A stretch of DNA of 27,809 nucleotides from Oscillospiraceae bacterium. GTDB taxonomy: Bacteria > Bacillota > Clostridia > Oscillospirales > Ruminococcaceae. Shown one piece after another: positions 7,489 through 15,819 of the stretch; positions within the stretch are counted from its first letter, which is position 1, and each line of letters begins with the position of its first letter. The position numbers and the translations under genes were made by a program. Location: positions 1 to 27,809 of the forward strand of contig JAAVIG010000206.1 in assembly GCA_014796735.1 (NCBI GenBank). Reading direction: 5' to 3'. Below the pieces are notes generated by a model. That model searched no databases. It was not told the origin of the DNA and saw nothing but the letters and a program-made list of their open reading frames with translations.

Positions 7489-8766
7489 ATGTTTGTAGAT
7501 ATAGTAAAAATTTCACTTAAGGCGGGAAACGGCGGAGACGGCGCGGTAAGCTTCTACCGTGAAAAATATGTAGCCGCAGGAGGTCCCGACGGCGGCGACG
7601 GCGGCAGAGGGGGTTCAATACTCTTTCGCGCAAACGATAACCTTTCCACCCTGATAGACTTCCGCTATAAAAGAAAGTATAACGCCGAGAACGGACAAAA
7701 CGGACGCGGCAAGCGGTGCAGCGGCAAATCCGCTCCCGATACCGTTATAGACGTACCGAGAGGTACTATCATAAAAGACACGGAAACGGGCAGAATAATA
7801 GCGGACATTTCGGGAGACGAGCCCGTCGTTATCGCAAAGGGCGGCAAGGGCGGCAAGGGCAATATGAACTTCGCCACTCCCACAAGGCAGATACCCCGCT
7901 TCGCAAAGCCGGGCTTTCCCGGTGAAAAGCTTGACGTTACCCTTGAATTGAAGCTTTTGGCGGACGTTGGACTGGTGGGATTTCCGAATGTGGGAAAATC
8001 GAGCCTTATCAGCGTTGTAAGCGCGGCAAAGCCCGAGATTGCCAACTATCACTTTACCACTCTTTCCCCTGTGTTGGGCGTGGTGAGCGTGGGAGAAAAG
8101 TCGTTTGTAATGGCGGATATTCCCGGGCTTATAGAAGGCGCCAGCGAGGGCGTCGGCTTGGGACACGCTTTTTTGCGGCACGTTGAACGCTGTCGGCTTA
8201 TAGTGCATGTTGTGGACGTATCGGGTTCGGAGGGGCGTGACCCTAAGGAGGATTTTGAAAAGATCAATCTGGAGCTTTCCAATTTCTCCGAGGAGTTGGC
8301 GGAAAGACCTCAGATAGTGGCCGCTAATAAGTCCGATATGGCCACGGAGGAGCAGATCAAGGAATTTACGGACTTTATAGAGGAAAAGGGGCTGACCTGC
8401 TTTGTGATCTCCGCCGCAACCACGGAGGGTACAAGGGCGCTTGTGGAAAAGGTGGCGGCGGTTTTGGACACCCTACCCCCTATAATAAGGTATGAGCCGC
8501 AGCCCCTTACGCAGCTTCAGCTTGACGAGATCGAAAGAGAGAAGCATACTTTTGCTGTCGAGAAGCTTGACGAGGGTGTTTTCGAGATAACGGGAGAGTT
8601 TTTGCTTCCCATTCTCCGCACGGTCAACGTGGAGGACTACGAAAGTCTGCAATATCTTCAGAGAGTGCTTCGTTCAAGCGGCATAATCGACGAATTGGAG
8701 GCACAGGGAGTTGAAGAGGGCGACACTATTTCGATATATGACTTTGAGTTTGAATATGTAAGATAA
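7489..8766 (+). CDS. obg: GTPase Obg/CgtA
   Basis: A 425-residue Obg GTPase, essential in most bacteria and involved in late 50S subunit assembly and stress signalling. Three domains are visible: the glycine-rich Obg fold at 1-158 (KAGNGGDGAVSF, GGPDGGDGGRGG), the G domain with G1 GFPNVGKS at 164-171, G3 DIPG at 210-213 and G4 NKSD at 280-283, and a C-terminal OCT domain from about 345. The OCT domain is characteristic of Gram-positive Obg. The ATG follows AAAAGGAAAAAAT. Linkage to rplU-rpmA is the common bacterial order, here interrupted by two acetyltransferase genes. It starts the obg-mrnC-yitT-yebC cluster. Confidence 0.97.
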   Translation: MFVDIVKISLKAGNGGDGAVSFYREKYVAAGGPDGGDGGRGGSILFRANDNLSTLIDFRYKRKYNAENGQNGRGKRCSGKSAPDTVIDVPRGTIIKDTETGRIIADISGDEPVVIAKGGKGGKGNMNFATPTRQIPRFAKPGFPGEKLDVTLELKLLADVGLVGFPNVGKSSLISVVSAAKPEIANYHFTTLSPVLGVVSVGEKSFVMADIPGLIEGASEGVGLGHAFLRHVERCRLIVHVVDVSGSEGRDPKEDFEKINLELSNFSEELAERPQIVAANKSDMATEEQIKEFTDFIEEKGLTCFVISAATTEGTRALVEKVAAVLDTLPPIIRYEPQPLTQLQLDEIEREKHTFAVEKLDEGVFEITGEFLLPILRTVNVEDYESLQYLQRVLRSSGIIDELEAQGVEEGDTISIYDFEFEYVR

Positions 8767-8792
8767 AAGGTTTCGTTGGGGGAGCAACGGTT

Positions 8793-9194
8793 ATGGACAT
8801 TTTGAGCAAGGAAAGCGCGAGGAATTACAGCCCCGCAGCGTTGGCATTTTACGGCGACTGCGCGTGGGAGATCATGGTGAGGCGGTATATTCTCGAAAAG
8901 GGCAGCGCGCCGTCGGGCAAGCTTCACAGCCGTTCGGTGGAAATGGTAAGGGCTTCCTTTCAGTCGGAGGCGGTGGACATTATAGAAAGCCTTCTGACCG
9001 AGGAGGAGGCGGATATTCTGAGGCGGGGAAGAAACGCGTCGGGAATACAGGTGCCGAGATCCTCCACTCCGAGGGAATACCACCGAGCCACGGGCTTTGA
9101 GGCACTTTTCGGGTATTTGTTTTTGATCGGAGATTATTGCCGCGCAAATCAGTTTTTTGAGGTGATCTTAAATGAAAAAAGCAAATGTGAATGA
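8793..9194 (+). CDS. mrnC: Mini-ribonuclease III
   Basis: A 133-residue protein matching Mini-RNase III, a double-strand-specific endonuclease made of the RNase III catalytic domain without the dsRNA-binding domain; in Bacillus it matures 23S rRNA. Catalytic acidic residues are visible: Asp22 in FYGDCAWE and Glu103 in ATGFEALFGYL. The LRRGRNAS motif at 77-84 and STPREYHRATGFE are family hallmarks. It lies 26 bp after obg with a GGGGGAG site, and its 3' end overlaps yitT by 23 bp. In Bacillus the gene follows cysS, so its location beside obg is a different but functionally sensible arrangement. Confidence 0.93.
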   Translation: MDILSKESARNYSPAALAFYGDCAWEIMVRRYILEKGSAPSGKLHSRSVEMVRASFQSEAVDIIESLLTEEEADILRRGRNASGIQVPRSSTPREYHRATGFEALFGYLFLIGDYCRANQFFEVILNEKSKCE

Positions 9195-10101
9195 AAACGG
9201 AAAAAACGAAAAAGCGGTAAAGCCGCAAAAAACTCCGCAGGAACGCGGAAAAGCGGTTTTGCGGTGGATAGTTGACCTTATTATCATTTTTTTCGGCGCA
9301 ACCGTGTATTCAGTAGGGCTTCACTGCTTTTCCGTTCCCAATGATATTGTAGCGGGAGGAGTCGGCGGTATCGCAACGCTCATTAACGCTGTGACGGGTA
9401 TAAACGTAGGTATTCTGTACGGCATTATAAACGCGCCTCTTATAATAGTAGGCTTCATTTTTCTCGGCAAAAAAATGATGGTGAAAACCTTTTTTGCGGT
9501 TGCCGTTATGACGGTAATGACCGACTACGGACTGGCGGGCATGCCCGTCTATGAAAACGGCGACAGGCTGTTGGCGGCGATCTTCGCGGGAATATTTTTC
9601 GGCGCGGGCTTGGGTGTTGTGTATCTCCGCGAGGGTACTACGGGCGGTACGGATATAATAAACAAGCTTATCAACAAAAAATACCCCCATTTCAGCTTAG
9701 GCGCCATAATGCTAGGCACCGACGCCGTTATCATAGCGGCTTCAATGCTGGTTTACGGCACTATCGAGGCGGGCTTGTACGCTATCATCGCTATTTTCAT
9801 TTGCAGTAAGGTCATGGATATGCTGCTGTACGGCAGCTTTGAGGGAAAAATGCTGCTTATATTCAGCGATAGGTACCATGAAATATCCGAGTACGTAATG
9901 AAAAGCTTAAACCGCGGCGTAACGTGGCTTAACGCTACGGGAGCGTATTCGGAGAAGGACAAGCAGGTCATCTGCTGCGCGGTACACAAAAACGAGTATT
10001 CAAAGATAAAGCGAAAGGTCAAGGAGATCGACCCGCACGCTTTTATAATAATCACCAACGCCGGCGAGGTGTTGGGCGAGGGTTTCCACGCAAATCAGTA
10101 A
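9172..10101 (+). CDS. YitT family membrane protein (DUF161/DUF2179)
   Basis: A 309-residue membrane protein of the YitT family, widespread in Firmicutes and of unknown function. After a basic N terminus (to about residue 28) come five to six hydrophobic helices, with family-typical VGGIATLINAVTGINVG and YLREGTTGGTDIINKLI. The C-terminal DUF2179 domain, ending CAVHKNEYSKIKRKVKEIDP then TNAGEVLGEGF, resembles small regulatory PII-like folds and lies in the cytoplasm. The ATG has GAGGTGATC upstream, inside the end of mrnC. No transported substrate can be proposed from the sequence. Confidence 0.88.
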   Translation: MKKANVNENGKNEKAVKPQKTPQERGKAVLRWIVDLIIIFFGATVYSVGLHCFSVPNDIVAGGVGGIATLINAVTGINVGILYGIINAPLIIVGFIFLGKKMMVKTFFAVAVMTVMTDYGLAGMPVYENGDRLLAAIFAGIFFGAGLGVVYLREGTTGGTDIINKLINKKYPHFSLGAIMLGTDAVIIAASMLVYGTIEAGLYAIIAIFICSKVMDMLLYGSFEGKMLLIFSDRYHEISEYVMKSLNRGVTWLNATGAYSEKDKQVICCAVHKNEYSKIKRKVKEIDPHAFIIITNAGEVLGEGFHANQ

Positions 10102-10126
10102 CGGATAAATCAGAAAGGAGATAATT

Positions 10127-10858
10127 ATGTCAGGACATTCCAAATGGAGCACGATCAAAAGGAAAAAGGGCGAAAAGGACGGCGCAAGAGCAAAGGTATT
10201 CACCAAGATCAGCCGCGAGATCATCGTCTGCATCAAGGAGCACGGGGCCGACCCCGCAAGCAACTCCAAGCTTGCCGCTCTTATCACAAAGGCAAAGGCA
10301 AACAATATCCCCAACGACAACATCGACCGCCTTATCAAAAAGGCGGCAGGCGAGGGCGACAAGAACAACTACGAAAACTGCGTTTACGAGGGCTACGGTC
10401 CCAACGGCGTCGCGGTAATCGTTGACTGCCTTACCGACAACCGCAATCGTACCGCGGGCGAGGTTCGCCACTATTTCGATAAATACGGCGGAAACTTGGG
10501 TACAACGGGCTGTGTAAGCTTTATGTTCTCCGAAAAGGGCATTATCGTGCTGGACAACGAGGACGGCGATATTGACGAGGATAAGGCAATGGAGGATATT
10601 CTCGAAGCGGGCGGCGACGACTTCTCCTTTGAGGAAGGCTGCGTGGAGATCACTACCGACCCCAATTCGGTAAGCGAGATCGCCGAAAATCTGACCAAAA
10701 TGGGGTATAAGGTGCTTTCCGCCGAGGCGGAGCAGGTGCCCTCAACTTACGTTAAATTGACCGACGAGGAGCATCTGAAGAAAATGAACCTGCTGCTGGA
10801 GGCTCTTGACGATAACGACGACGTTCAGAACGTCTGGCATAACTGGGAGGAAGAGTAA
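10127..10858 (+). CDS. yebC: YebC/PmpR family protein
   Basis: A 243-residue YebC family protein. The N terminus MSGHSKWSTIKRKKGEKD is diagnostic, followed by ARAKVFTKISREI, KAKANNIPNDNIDR and EGYGPNGVAVIVD; the acidic C-terminal half is typical. Members were first described as DNA-binding regulators and more recently as helpers of translation through proline-rich stretches; the human homologue TACO1 acts in mitochondrial translation. The ATG follows AGAAAGGAG, 25 bp after yitT. It is the last gene of the cluster, with an 812-bp non-coding stretch after it. Confidence 0.95.
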   Translation: MSGHSKWSTIKRKKGEKDGARAKVFTKISREIIVCIKEHGADPASNSKLAALITKAKANNIPNDNIDRLIKKAAGEGDKNNYENCVYEGYGPNGVAVIVDCLTDNRNRTAGEVRHYFDKYGGNLGTTGCVSFMFSEKGIIVLDNEDGDIDEDKAMEDILEAGGDDFSFEEGCVEITTDPNSVSEIAENLTKMGYKVLSAEAEQVPSTYVKLTDEEHLKKMNLLLEALDDNDDVQNVWHNWEEE

Positions 10859-11377
10859 GCTTTTCCGTACGGCCGTGTTGGGTAAACCGTACATATTGTC
10901 CCGTACAAGGGTATGATCGGCCGACGGTTTAAAAAAATTCATTCATGTAAGGGATAAAGGCAGTATTTACCATTGAATTTATGTATAATATTCAAAAAAT
11001 ATAAAAATGTTAAAATTATGAAATCGGGATAATATGCAGAATCCGCTGTTTATTTTATGCTTGTTCGGGAAAGACTGTATTTAATACCGATCCCTTTTTA
11101 AAACGGAGGTCGGTGTTCCGGGCGCGATCCCGTTTAATCTGCGGATATTACATTAGGTTAAACGGAATCGGTATAATAACCAAATGTATAAAATATGAAT
11201 AAGATTTTTTCTCTTTCGTCATATTATACCAAAAACTAAAAAAAATTCCCTCATATTTTTACTTTTGTCCGACTGGCGGAAAATTATCCCTGAAAACCCA
11301 CTTAAATCCGCTTTATAAAACACTTTGAGACGTGTTTAACCCGGCTATTGCCATCACAAATTTTTTTTATTCTGTCA
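10859..11377. other. Non-coding stretch between yebC and the opp promoter
   Basis: No credible gene. Just after yebC, an imperfect long hairpin can form between CCGTACGGCCG (10865-10875) and CGGCCGACGG (10918-10927), followed by TTTAAAAAAATT; it may end the yebC transcript, but the T-run is poor. The AT-rich remainder holds one MITE-like element, annotated separately. Confidence 0.5.
11085..11173. mobile_element. MITE-like element (89 bp) with TAA target duplication
   Basis: The left end TACCGATCCC and the right end, reverse-complemented TACCGATTCC, form terminal inverted repeats extending imperfectly through TTTAAA. TAA occurs directly outside both ends (11082-11084 and 11174-11176), as expected of a 3-bp target duplication. 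An inner hairpin joins TTAAAACGG to CCGTTTAA. No coding capacity. The ends match the element at 27397-27450. Confidence 0.7.
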
Positions 11378-11406
11378 TTGACAAATACAAATTTATGTGA
11401 TAAAAT
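11378..11406 (+). promoter_or_regulatory. Consensus promoter of the opp operon
   Basis: A perfect TTGACA at 11378-11383 and TAAAAT at 11401-11406 with a 17-bp spacer, the same hexamers as the rplU promoter. It implies a transcription start near 11413 and an untranslated leader of about 255 nt before oppA. Confidence 0.8.
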
Positions 11407-11412
11407 GTTCTC

Positions 11413-11670
11413 AAATGTTAAATGCAAGTTGAAACTTATAAAATTTCATTTTGCTCCGACAAGCTTTTTCGTGTTTCCAATGGTTAAGCAGTTTTTAAAT
11501 AATCGGACAGAGTTCGGAAATAAAAAATTCGGATCAAATGAAATTTTATATTTATTTAATTCATTTGACGTTTGAAAGCTCAAACCGTATTTTAACTGAG
11601 ACATAGCCGGGGCATAAAGAAGAGCTATGCAGGTTAAAGATATAATTTTACAGGAGGCATATTAAAGAAA
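11413..11670 (+). promoter_or_regulatory. Long structured leader of oppA with alternative pairings
   Basis: A segment at 11534-11549 can pair with two others. Upstream, 11438-11451 (ATAAAATTTCATTT) matches 14 of its bases perfectly. Downstream, 11560-11568 (TTCATTTGA) pairs perfectly with 11534-11542. The two pairings exclude each other. A further hairpin near 11604-11634 joins CATAGC to GCTATG immediately before the AGGAGG site (11652-11657). That site is 13 nt from the ATG, longer than usual. I recognise no known riboswitch class and no T-box sequence. Confidence 0.45.
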
Positions 11671-13932
11671 ATGAAGAAGATAATTGCAATTATACTGACT
11701 CTTGCTATGGTTGCAAGCTTTGCGGGCTGCTCACAGAATGAATCCAATCCCGATAACACCGGCGATCAGAGCACAACCACTCCCGCAGCAACAGATGATG
11801 CAGGCGCAAGCACAGAGGAGGGCGAACAGACTGATGAAGCCGGCGGTGAAGAAGAAGAAACTACCACCGAGGCACCTCAGGCTCTCGAGCTCGACATCGA
11901 TATGGATCAATATATGGCAGATTCCGCAAGAATCTATGATGCGGCTCTTGGCGAATTCTACGAAACTTATCAGAAGGCTAACAACGCTTCCAGCGTTTCC
12001 GAGAAGTTTGCGCTTATGGCGATTGCCGAGGCAAAGCTTCTTGAATCCGGCGTATTCCTTCCCCTTAATTCTCAGGGCGGCAGATTTGCTATCAGCAGAG
12101 TTGCTCCCTACACCGTAACACCTTGCTTGTGGGGAAACGACAGCGACAGATTCCATCAGTATGTTGTAGCTACCGAGCTTATCAAGAGCGATGACAGAGA
12201 CGAAATGAAGGCTCACTATGCTGAAGTTAAGGGCACAGGAGAATACGAGGCATGGGCTAAGCAGTACCTTATCGATAAGGGCTATACTCTTAAAGATGAG
12301 TACAACATGGCTTACGCTACCGACCCCGAAACTTGGGACGTTCTCAATACTTCAAACGCGGCGGATTCCGAAGTTCTCGTAAACACTTACGACGGACTTC
12401 TTGAGTACGATATCGATAACAAGCAGGCTCCTGCTCTTGCAGAAAGCTACACCGTTTCCGACGACGGTCTTACCTACACCTTTAAGATCCGTCAGGGCGT
12501 TAAGTGGGTAGACTCTCAGGGCAGAGAAGTTGCAGACGTAACAGCTGACGACTTCGTAGCAGGTATGCAGCACGCACTGGACGCTCAGGGCGGTCTTGAA
12601 TACCTTGTTCAAGGCATTATTGTAGGTGCAAACGAATACATTGAAGGCGAGATCACCGACTTCGAACAGGTTGGCGTTAAGGCTGAAGATGATTACACTT
12701 TGGTTTACACTCTTGAACAGCCCACCTCCTTCTTCACCACAATGTTGGGTTACGGTATTTTCGCTCCTATGAGCAGAGCATACTACACCTCTCAGGGCGG
12801 TAAGTTCGGTGAAGACTTTGATTCCGCTGCTGATGATTACAACTACGGCACAGGTCCCGATAATATCGCATACTGCGGTCCCTATCTGGTTACCAACGCT
12901 ACCGCTTCCAGCATGATCGTATTCAATGCTAACGACAGCTACTGGAACAAGGACAACATCAACATTCACAAGATCACTTGGTACTACAACGACTCCAGCG
13001 ACGTTACAAAGGCATATAACGACGCAGTTGCAGGCACAATCGACGGCTGCAGCCTTAATAGCAGCACTATAGAATCGGCAAAATCAGACGGCAACTTTGA
13101 TCTTTACAGCTATGTAAGCAGCACTAACGCTACTACCTACTGTGGATTTATGAACATGAACCGTCAGGCTTACGCTAACTACAACGATATTACCAAGGCA
13201 GTTTCCGGCATGACAGATGATATGAAGGCTGCTACCAATCAGGCTATGCAGAATCAGAACTTCCGTCTTGCAATTGCTTTCTCTATTGACCGTACAGCAC
13301 ATAATGCACAGATCACCGGCGATGACGCTGCTCCTTTCTCTTTGGTAAATTCTTATATTCCCGGCACTTTCGTATCTCTTGACGAGGATGTTACAGTTGA
13401 TATCAACGGTACAGCTACTAGCTTCCCTGCAGGCACTAACTACGGTGCTATCGTGCAGGCTCAGATCGACGCTGACGGTTATCCCATTAGGGCGTACGAC
13501 GCTACCCTTGATGAAGGCGTTGGTTCCAGCACCGGTTATGACGGCTGGTACAATGTTGACAACGCTAAGGAATACCTTGCAAAGGCTGTTGAAGAGCTGA
13601 AGGCAGACGGTCTTGAGATTTCCGCCGACAACCCCATTCACATTGAAATGCCTTATGCATCAAACATTCCTCAGTACGTAAACCGTGCTAACGTTCTTAA
13701 GCAGAGCGTTGAAGCATCTCTTGACGGCAGCGTAATAGTTGACCTGGTTGCTTGTGCTGACGGCAACGAATGGAACCGTGCAACTTATTGGCCCGGAACC
13801 GGTTACCTGATGAACTACACAATTCAGGATAACTCCGGTTGGGGTCCCGACTACGGCGATCCTTCAACTTACCTCGACACCATGCTTCCTGATGGTGCAG
13901 GATTTATGACAAAGACTCTGGGTATTTACTAA
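11671..13932 (+). CDS. oppA: Oligopeptide-type ABC importer binding lipoprotein, apparently circularly permuted
   Basis: A 753-residue solute-binding lipoprotein of the SBP_bac_5 (OppA/DppA) family. The signal peptide ends in a lipobox FAGC with Cys20; an acidic, low-complexity Thr/Glu linker runs to about residue 70. The canonical N-terminal part of the fold starts only near residue 212 (MAYATDPETWDVL, then PALAESYTVSDDGLTYTFKI) and the protein stops 17 residues after DPSTYLD (730-736), where normal members continue for about 100 residues. That missing tail seems to be at the front: residues 88-168 (YDAALGEFYETYQKANNA, then EKFALMAIAEAKLLESGVFL, then a SRVAPYTVT segment) read like the usual C-terminal segment. 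It is probably highly expressed and sits outside the membrane. The substrate, presumably peptides, is not proven. Confidence 0.88.
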   Translation: MKKIIAIILTLAMVASFAGCSQNESNPDNTGDQSTTTPAATDDAGASTEEGEQTDEAGGEEEETTTEAPQALELDIDMDQYMADSARIYDAALGEFYETYQKANNASSVSEKFALMAIAEAKLLESGVFLPLNSQGGRFAISRVAPYTVTPCLWGNDSDRFHQYVVATELIKSDDRDEMKAHYAEVKGTGEYEAWAKQYLIDKGYTLKDEYNMAYATDPETWDVLNTSNAADSEVLVNTYDGLLEYDIDNKQAPALAESYTVSDDGLTYTFKIRQGVKWVDSQGREVADVTADDFVAGMQHALDAQGGLEYLVQGIIVGANEYIEGEITDFEQVGVKAEDDYTLVYTLEQPTSFFTTMLGYGIFAPMSRAYYTSQGGKFGEDFDSAADDYNYGTGPDNIAYCGPYLVTNATASSMIVFNANDSYWNKDNINIHKITWYYNDSSDVTKAYNDAVAGTIDGCSLNSSTIESAKSDGNFDLYSYVSSTNATTYCGFMNMNRQAYANYNDITKAVSGMTDDMKAATNQAMQNQNFRLAIAFSIDRTAHNAQITGDDAAPFSLVNSYIPGTFVSLDEDVTVDINGTATSFPAGTNYGAIVQAQIDADGYPIRAYDATLDEGVGSSTGYDGWYNVDNAKEYLAKAVEELKADGLEISADNPIHIEMPYASNIPQYVNRANVLKQSVEASLDGSVIVDLVACADGNEWNRATYWPGTGYLMNYTIQDNSGWGPDYGDPSTYLDTMLPDGAGFMTKTLGIY

Positions 13933-14024
13933 TCGTTTGATTTAGTTAATATTTAAATGAACTCTTAATTTTATTGCATGGGGAATGATTGCCCCGTTCC
14001 CCTGCAATAATCATAATCGGGAGG

Positions 14025-14055
14025 GGGTAACACAACTTGTTGTGCTGCCCTTTTT
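14025..14055 (+). terminator. Terminator-like hairpin between oppA and oppB
   Basis: CACAAC (14031-14036) pairs with GTTGTG (14039-14044), extended by GGG/CCC (14025-14027 with 14048-14050) and followed by TTTTT (14051-14055). Another stem, GGGGAA/TTCCCC within 13975-14006, lies upstream. Partial termination here would give more oppA than permease mRNA, a common arrangement for binding proteins. Confidence 0.6.
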
Positions 14056-14076
14056 CGGTTATATGGTGCAATAATA

Positions 14077-14134
14077 CGCTGTTATTTACAGTAACAGCGC
14101 ACAAAGCTGTCTTTTTATGCGATAACTTTGTGCG
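14077..14134 (+). promoter_or_regulatory. Two overlapping hairpins before oppB
   Basis: CGCTGTTA (14077-14084) pairs with TAACAGCG (14092-14099). CGCACAAAG (14098-14106) pairs with CTTTGTGCG (14126-14134). The stems share two bases, so they are nearly exclusive. They may protect the processed downstream mRNA or affect readthrough; their role is unknown. Confidence 0.45.
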
Positions 14135-14224
14135 GTGTTAACCTGTAGGGGCAAAAGGTTACTCTGAAAGGACAGACAGGTTCTTTCATATCCGAAATCT
14201 CCTCAAAAGGAATGGTCATAAAAT

Positions 14225-15796
14225 ATGATAAAGTATTTATTAAGACGCTTGCTCCACGGTATTATATCAATAATTATCGTTGTGGGTATAGTAATGGTTT
14301 TGGTGTATTCTCTGCTTGACAGAACCTTGGTATTTGCCAGCGACTCCGTTTACAACAAGCAGAAAAGCAACTCAAAGGTTACGTATCAGTATCAGCAGTG
14401 GGAAAAATACGGGTACGTTGATTATGTTACGTATCAGGATTACATCAGCGAGCTGGTAAAAAGCGGCGAGCTTACCGAAGAAGAACGTTCCGAGGCCGCA
14501 AGCTTCGGAAGAAAGCCGGAAAACGATTCGGAGATCGTCAAGGAGTATGTTCAGAAGTTTACCGATAAGTACAAAAGCCAAGGTTACACCGTTCAGCGCC
14601 TGAATGCGGTCATGCTTACTCCGAAAAAGGTCGCGGACGGCGGACGTCAGCAGCTTTTCGCCTACAAGGACGTACCGTTGTATCAGCGTCTTTGGAATTA
14701 CTTTACGGGTTTGGTTTCTATAGATAATATCAATAAGGTTGATGGAGATATAGGAGAAAGAGGTCTTACCTTTACCCTCTATGACCCTGTATACGGCGGA
14801 GATAAATTCTCTCCCGCTATAATAGGCAACGGTACACTGCACAGGTATCTGCTGTACTTTGACGGGACCTTCCCCTTTATTCATCAGAATTTTGCAACCA
14901 TTAACTTAGGTACGTCGTTTACTGTCAATCAGGGCATAGATGTATTCAAGACTATGAGCAATTCACAGGGCTCTTATGTACTCAGCGAGATCACATTCCC
15001 TACAGGTTATGTAGAGGACAGCGCCGATGACCTTCACACCGCCACCTATGTTGCAGGCTCAAGAGAAGCCACTCTCGTATATGAAACAAGATTTGACACG
15101 GACTACACCAATGTTGACCTTGTAAGAAGCGGATTATCCAAAATGGGCTACTCCTTTGTTATCGGTATTATTTCAACTATTATGGCTTATGTTCTCGGTG
15201 TGCCTCTGGGTATCCTTATGGCGCGCAAGAAGGACAGGCTGCCCGACAAGATCGGTACGATTTATATAGTATTCATTATTGCGGTACCTTCACTTGCTTA
15301 TATCTTCCTGTTCAAGGCGATAGGCGGAAACTTCGGACTTCCCACCACCTTCGACATGGAGTCCTCAAGCAAGCTTATGTATATCCTTCCTATCGTTTCA
15401 TTGGCTTTGCCTTCTGTAGCAAACCTTATGAAATGGATCAGACGTTACATGATAGACCAGATGAACTCCGATTATGTTAAATTTGCGAGATCGGGCGGTC
15501 TTACGGAAAACGAGATATTCACCAAACATATTCTTAAAAACGCTATCATTCCTATCGTTCACGGAATACCCAGCAGTATACTTTTCGCATTGACGGGCGC
15601 TATCATTACCGAACGTGTTTACGTTGTCCCCGGTGCAGGTAACCTGCTCACCGAGGCTATCAACAAGTATGATAACGGCGTTATAGTCGGTGTTACACTG
15701 TTTTACGCGGTATTGTCGGTGCTTTCGATAATTTTGGGCGATATCCTTATGGCAATGGTGGATCCCCGTATCTCCTTTACCACTAAGGACAGATAA
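14225..15796 (+). CDS. oppB: Oligopeptide-type ABC permease OppB with large extracytoplasmic insertion
   Basis: A 523-residue inner-membrane permease. Helix 1 spans about residues 9-31 (basic MIKYLLRRLLHG before it). Residues 35-305 then form one long hydrophilic segment, predicted outside the cell, against roughly 80 residues in ordinary OppB. The permease core follows: helices from about 308, PLGILMARKK, the coupling EAA loop YVKFARSGGLTENEIFTKHI (417-436), and VYVVPGAGNLLTEAI, a conserved family segment. The insertion is rich in Tyr, Lys and Glu and has no motif I recognise. It may contact the unusual binding protein. The ATG follows CCTCAAAAGGAATGGTCATAA. It is 292 bp after oppA but co-directional. 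Confidence 0.9.
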   Translation: MIKYLLRRLLHGIISIIIVVGIVMVLVYSLLDRTLVFASDSVYNKQKSNSKVTYQYQQWEKYGYVDYVTYQDYISELVKSGELTEEERSEAASFGRKPENDSEIVKEYVQKFTDKYKSQGYTVQRLNAVMLTPKKVADGGRQQLFAYKDVPLYQRLWNYFTGLVSIDNINKVDGDIGERGLTFTLYDPVYGGDKFSPAIIGNGTLHRYLLYFDGTFPFIHQNFATINLGTSFTVNQGIDVFKTMSNSQGSYVLSEITFPTGYVEDSADDLHTATYVAGSREATLVYETRFDTDYTNVDLVRSGLSKMGYSFVIGIISTIMAYVLGVPLGILMARKKDRLPDKIGTIYIVFIIAVPSLAYIFLFKAIGGNFGLPTTFDMESSSKLMYILPIVSLALPSVANLMKWIRRYMIDQMNSDYVKFARSGGLTENEIFTKHILKNAIIPIVHGIPSSILFALTGAIITERVYVVPGAGNLLTEAINKYDNGVIVGVTLFYAVLSVLSIILGDILMAMVDPRISFTTKDR

Positions 15797-15819
15797 CGAC
15801 AGGAAAGGAAAAATATACT

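Noticed and set aside
11348..11575. A 75-codon open frame from a TTG in the opp leader
   Set aside because: It overlaps the consensus -35 and -10 boxes, has no ribosome binding site and its composition is that of AT-rich non-coding DNA.
11413..11670. T-box or known riboswitch in the opp leader
   Set aside because: No T-box sequence, no intrinsic terminator with T-run before oppA, and no conserved riboswitch core was recognised.
12352..13641. Long open frames on the minus strand under oppA
   Set aside because: They mirror the codon pattern of the highly expressed oppA, have no ribosome binding sites and no recognisable domains.
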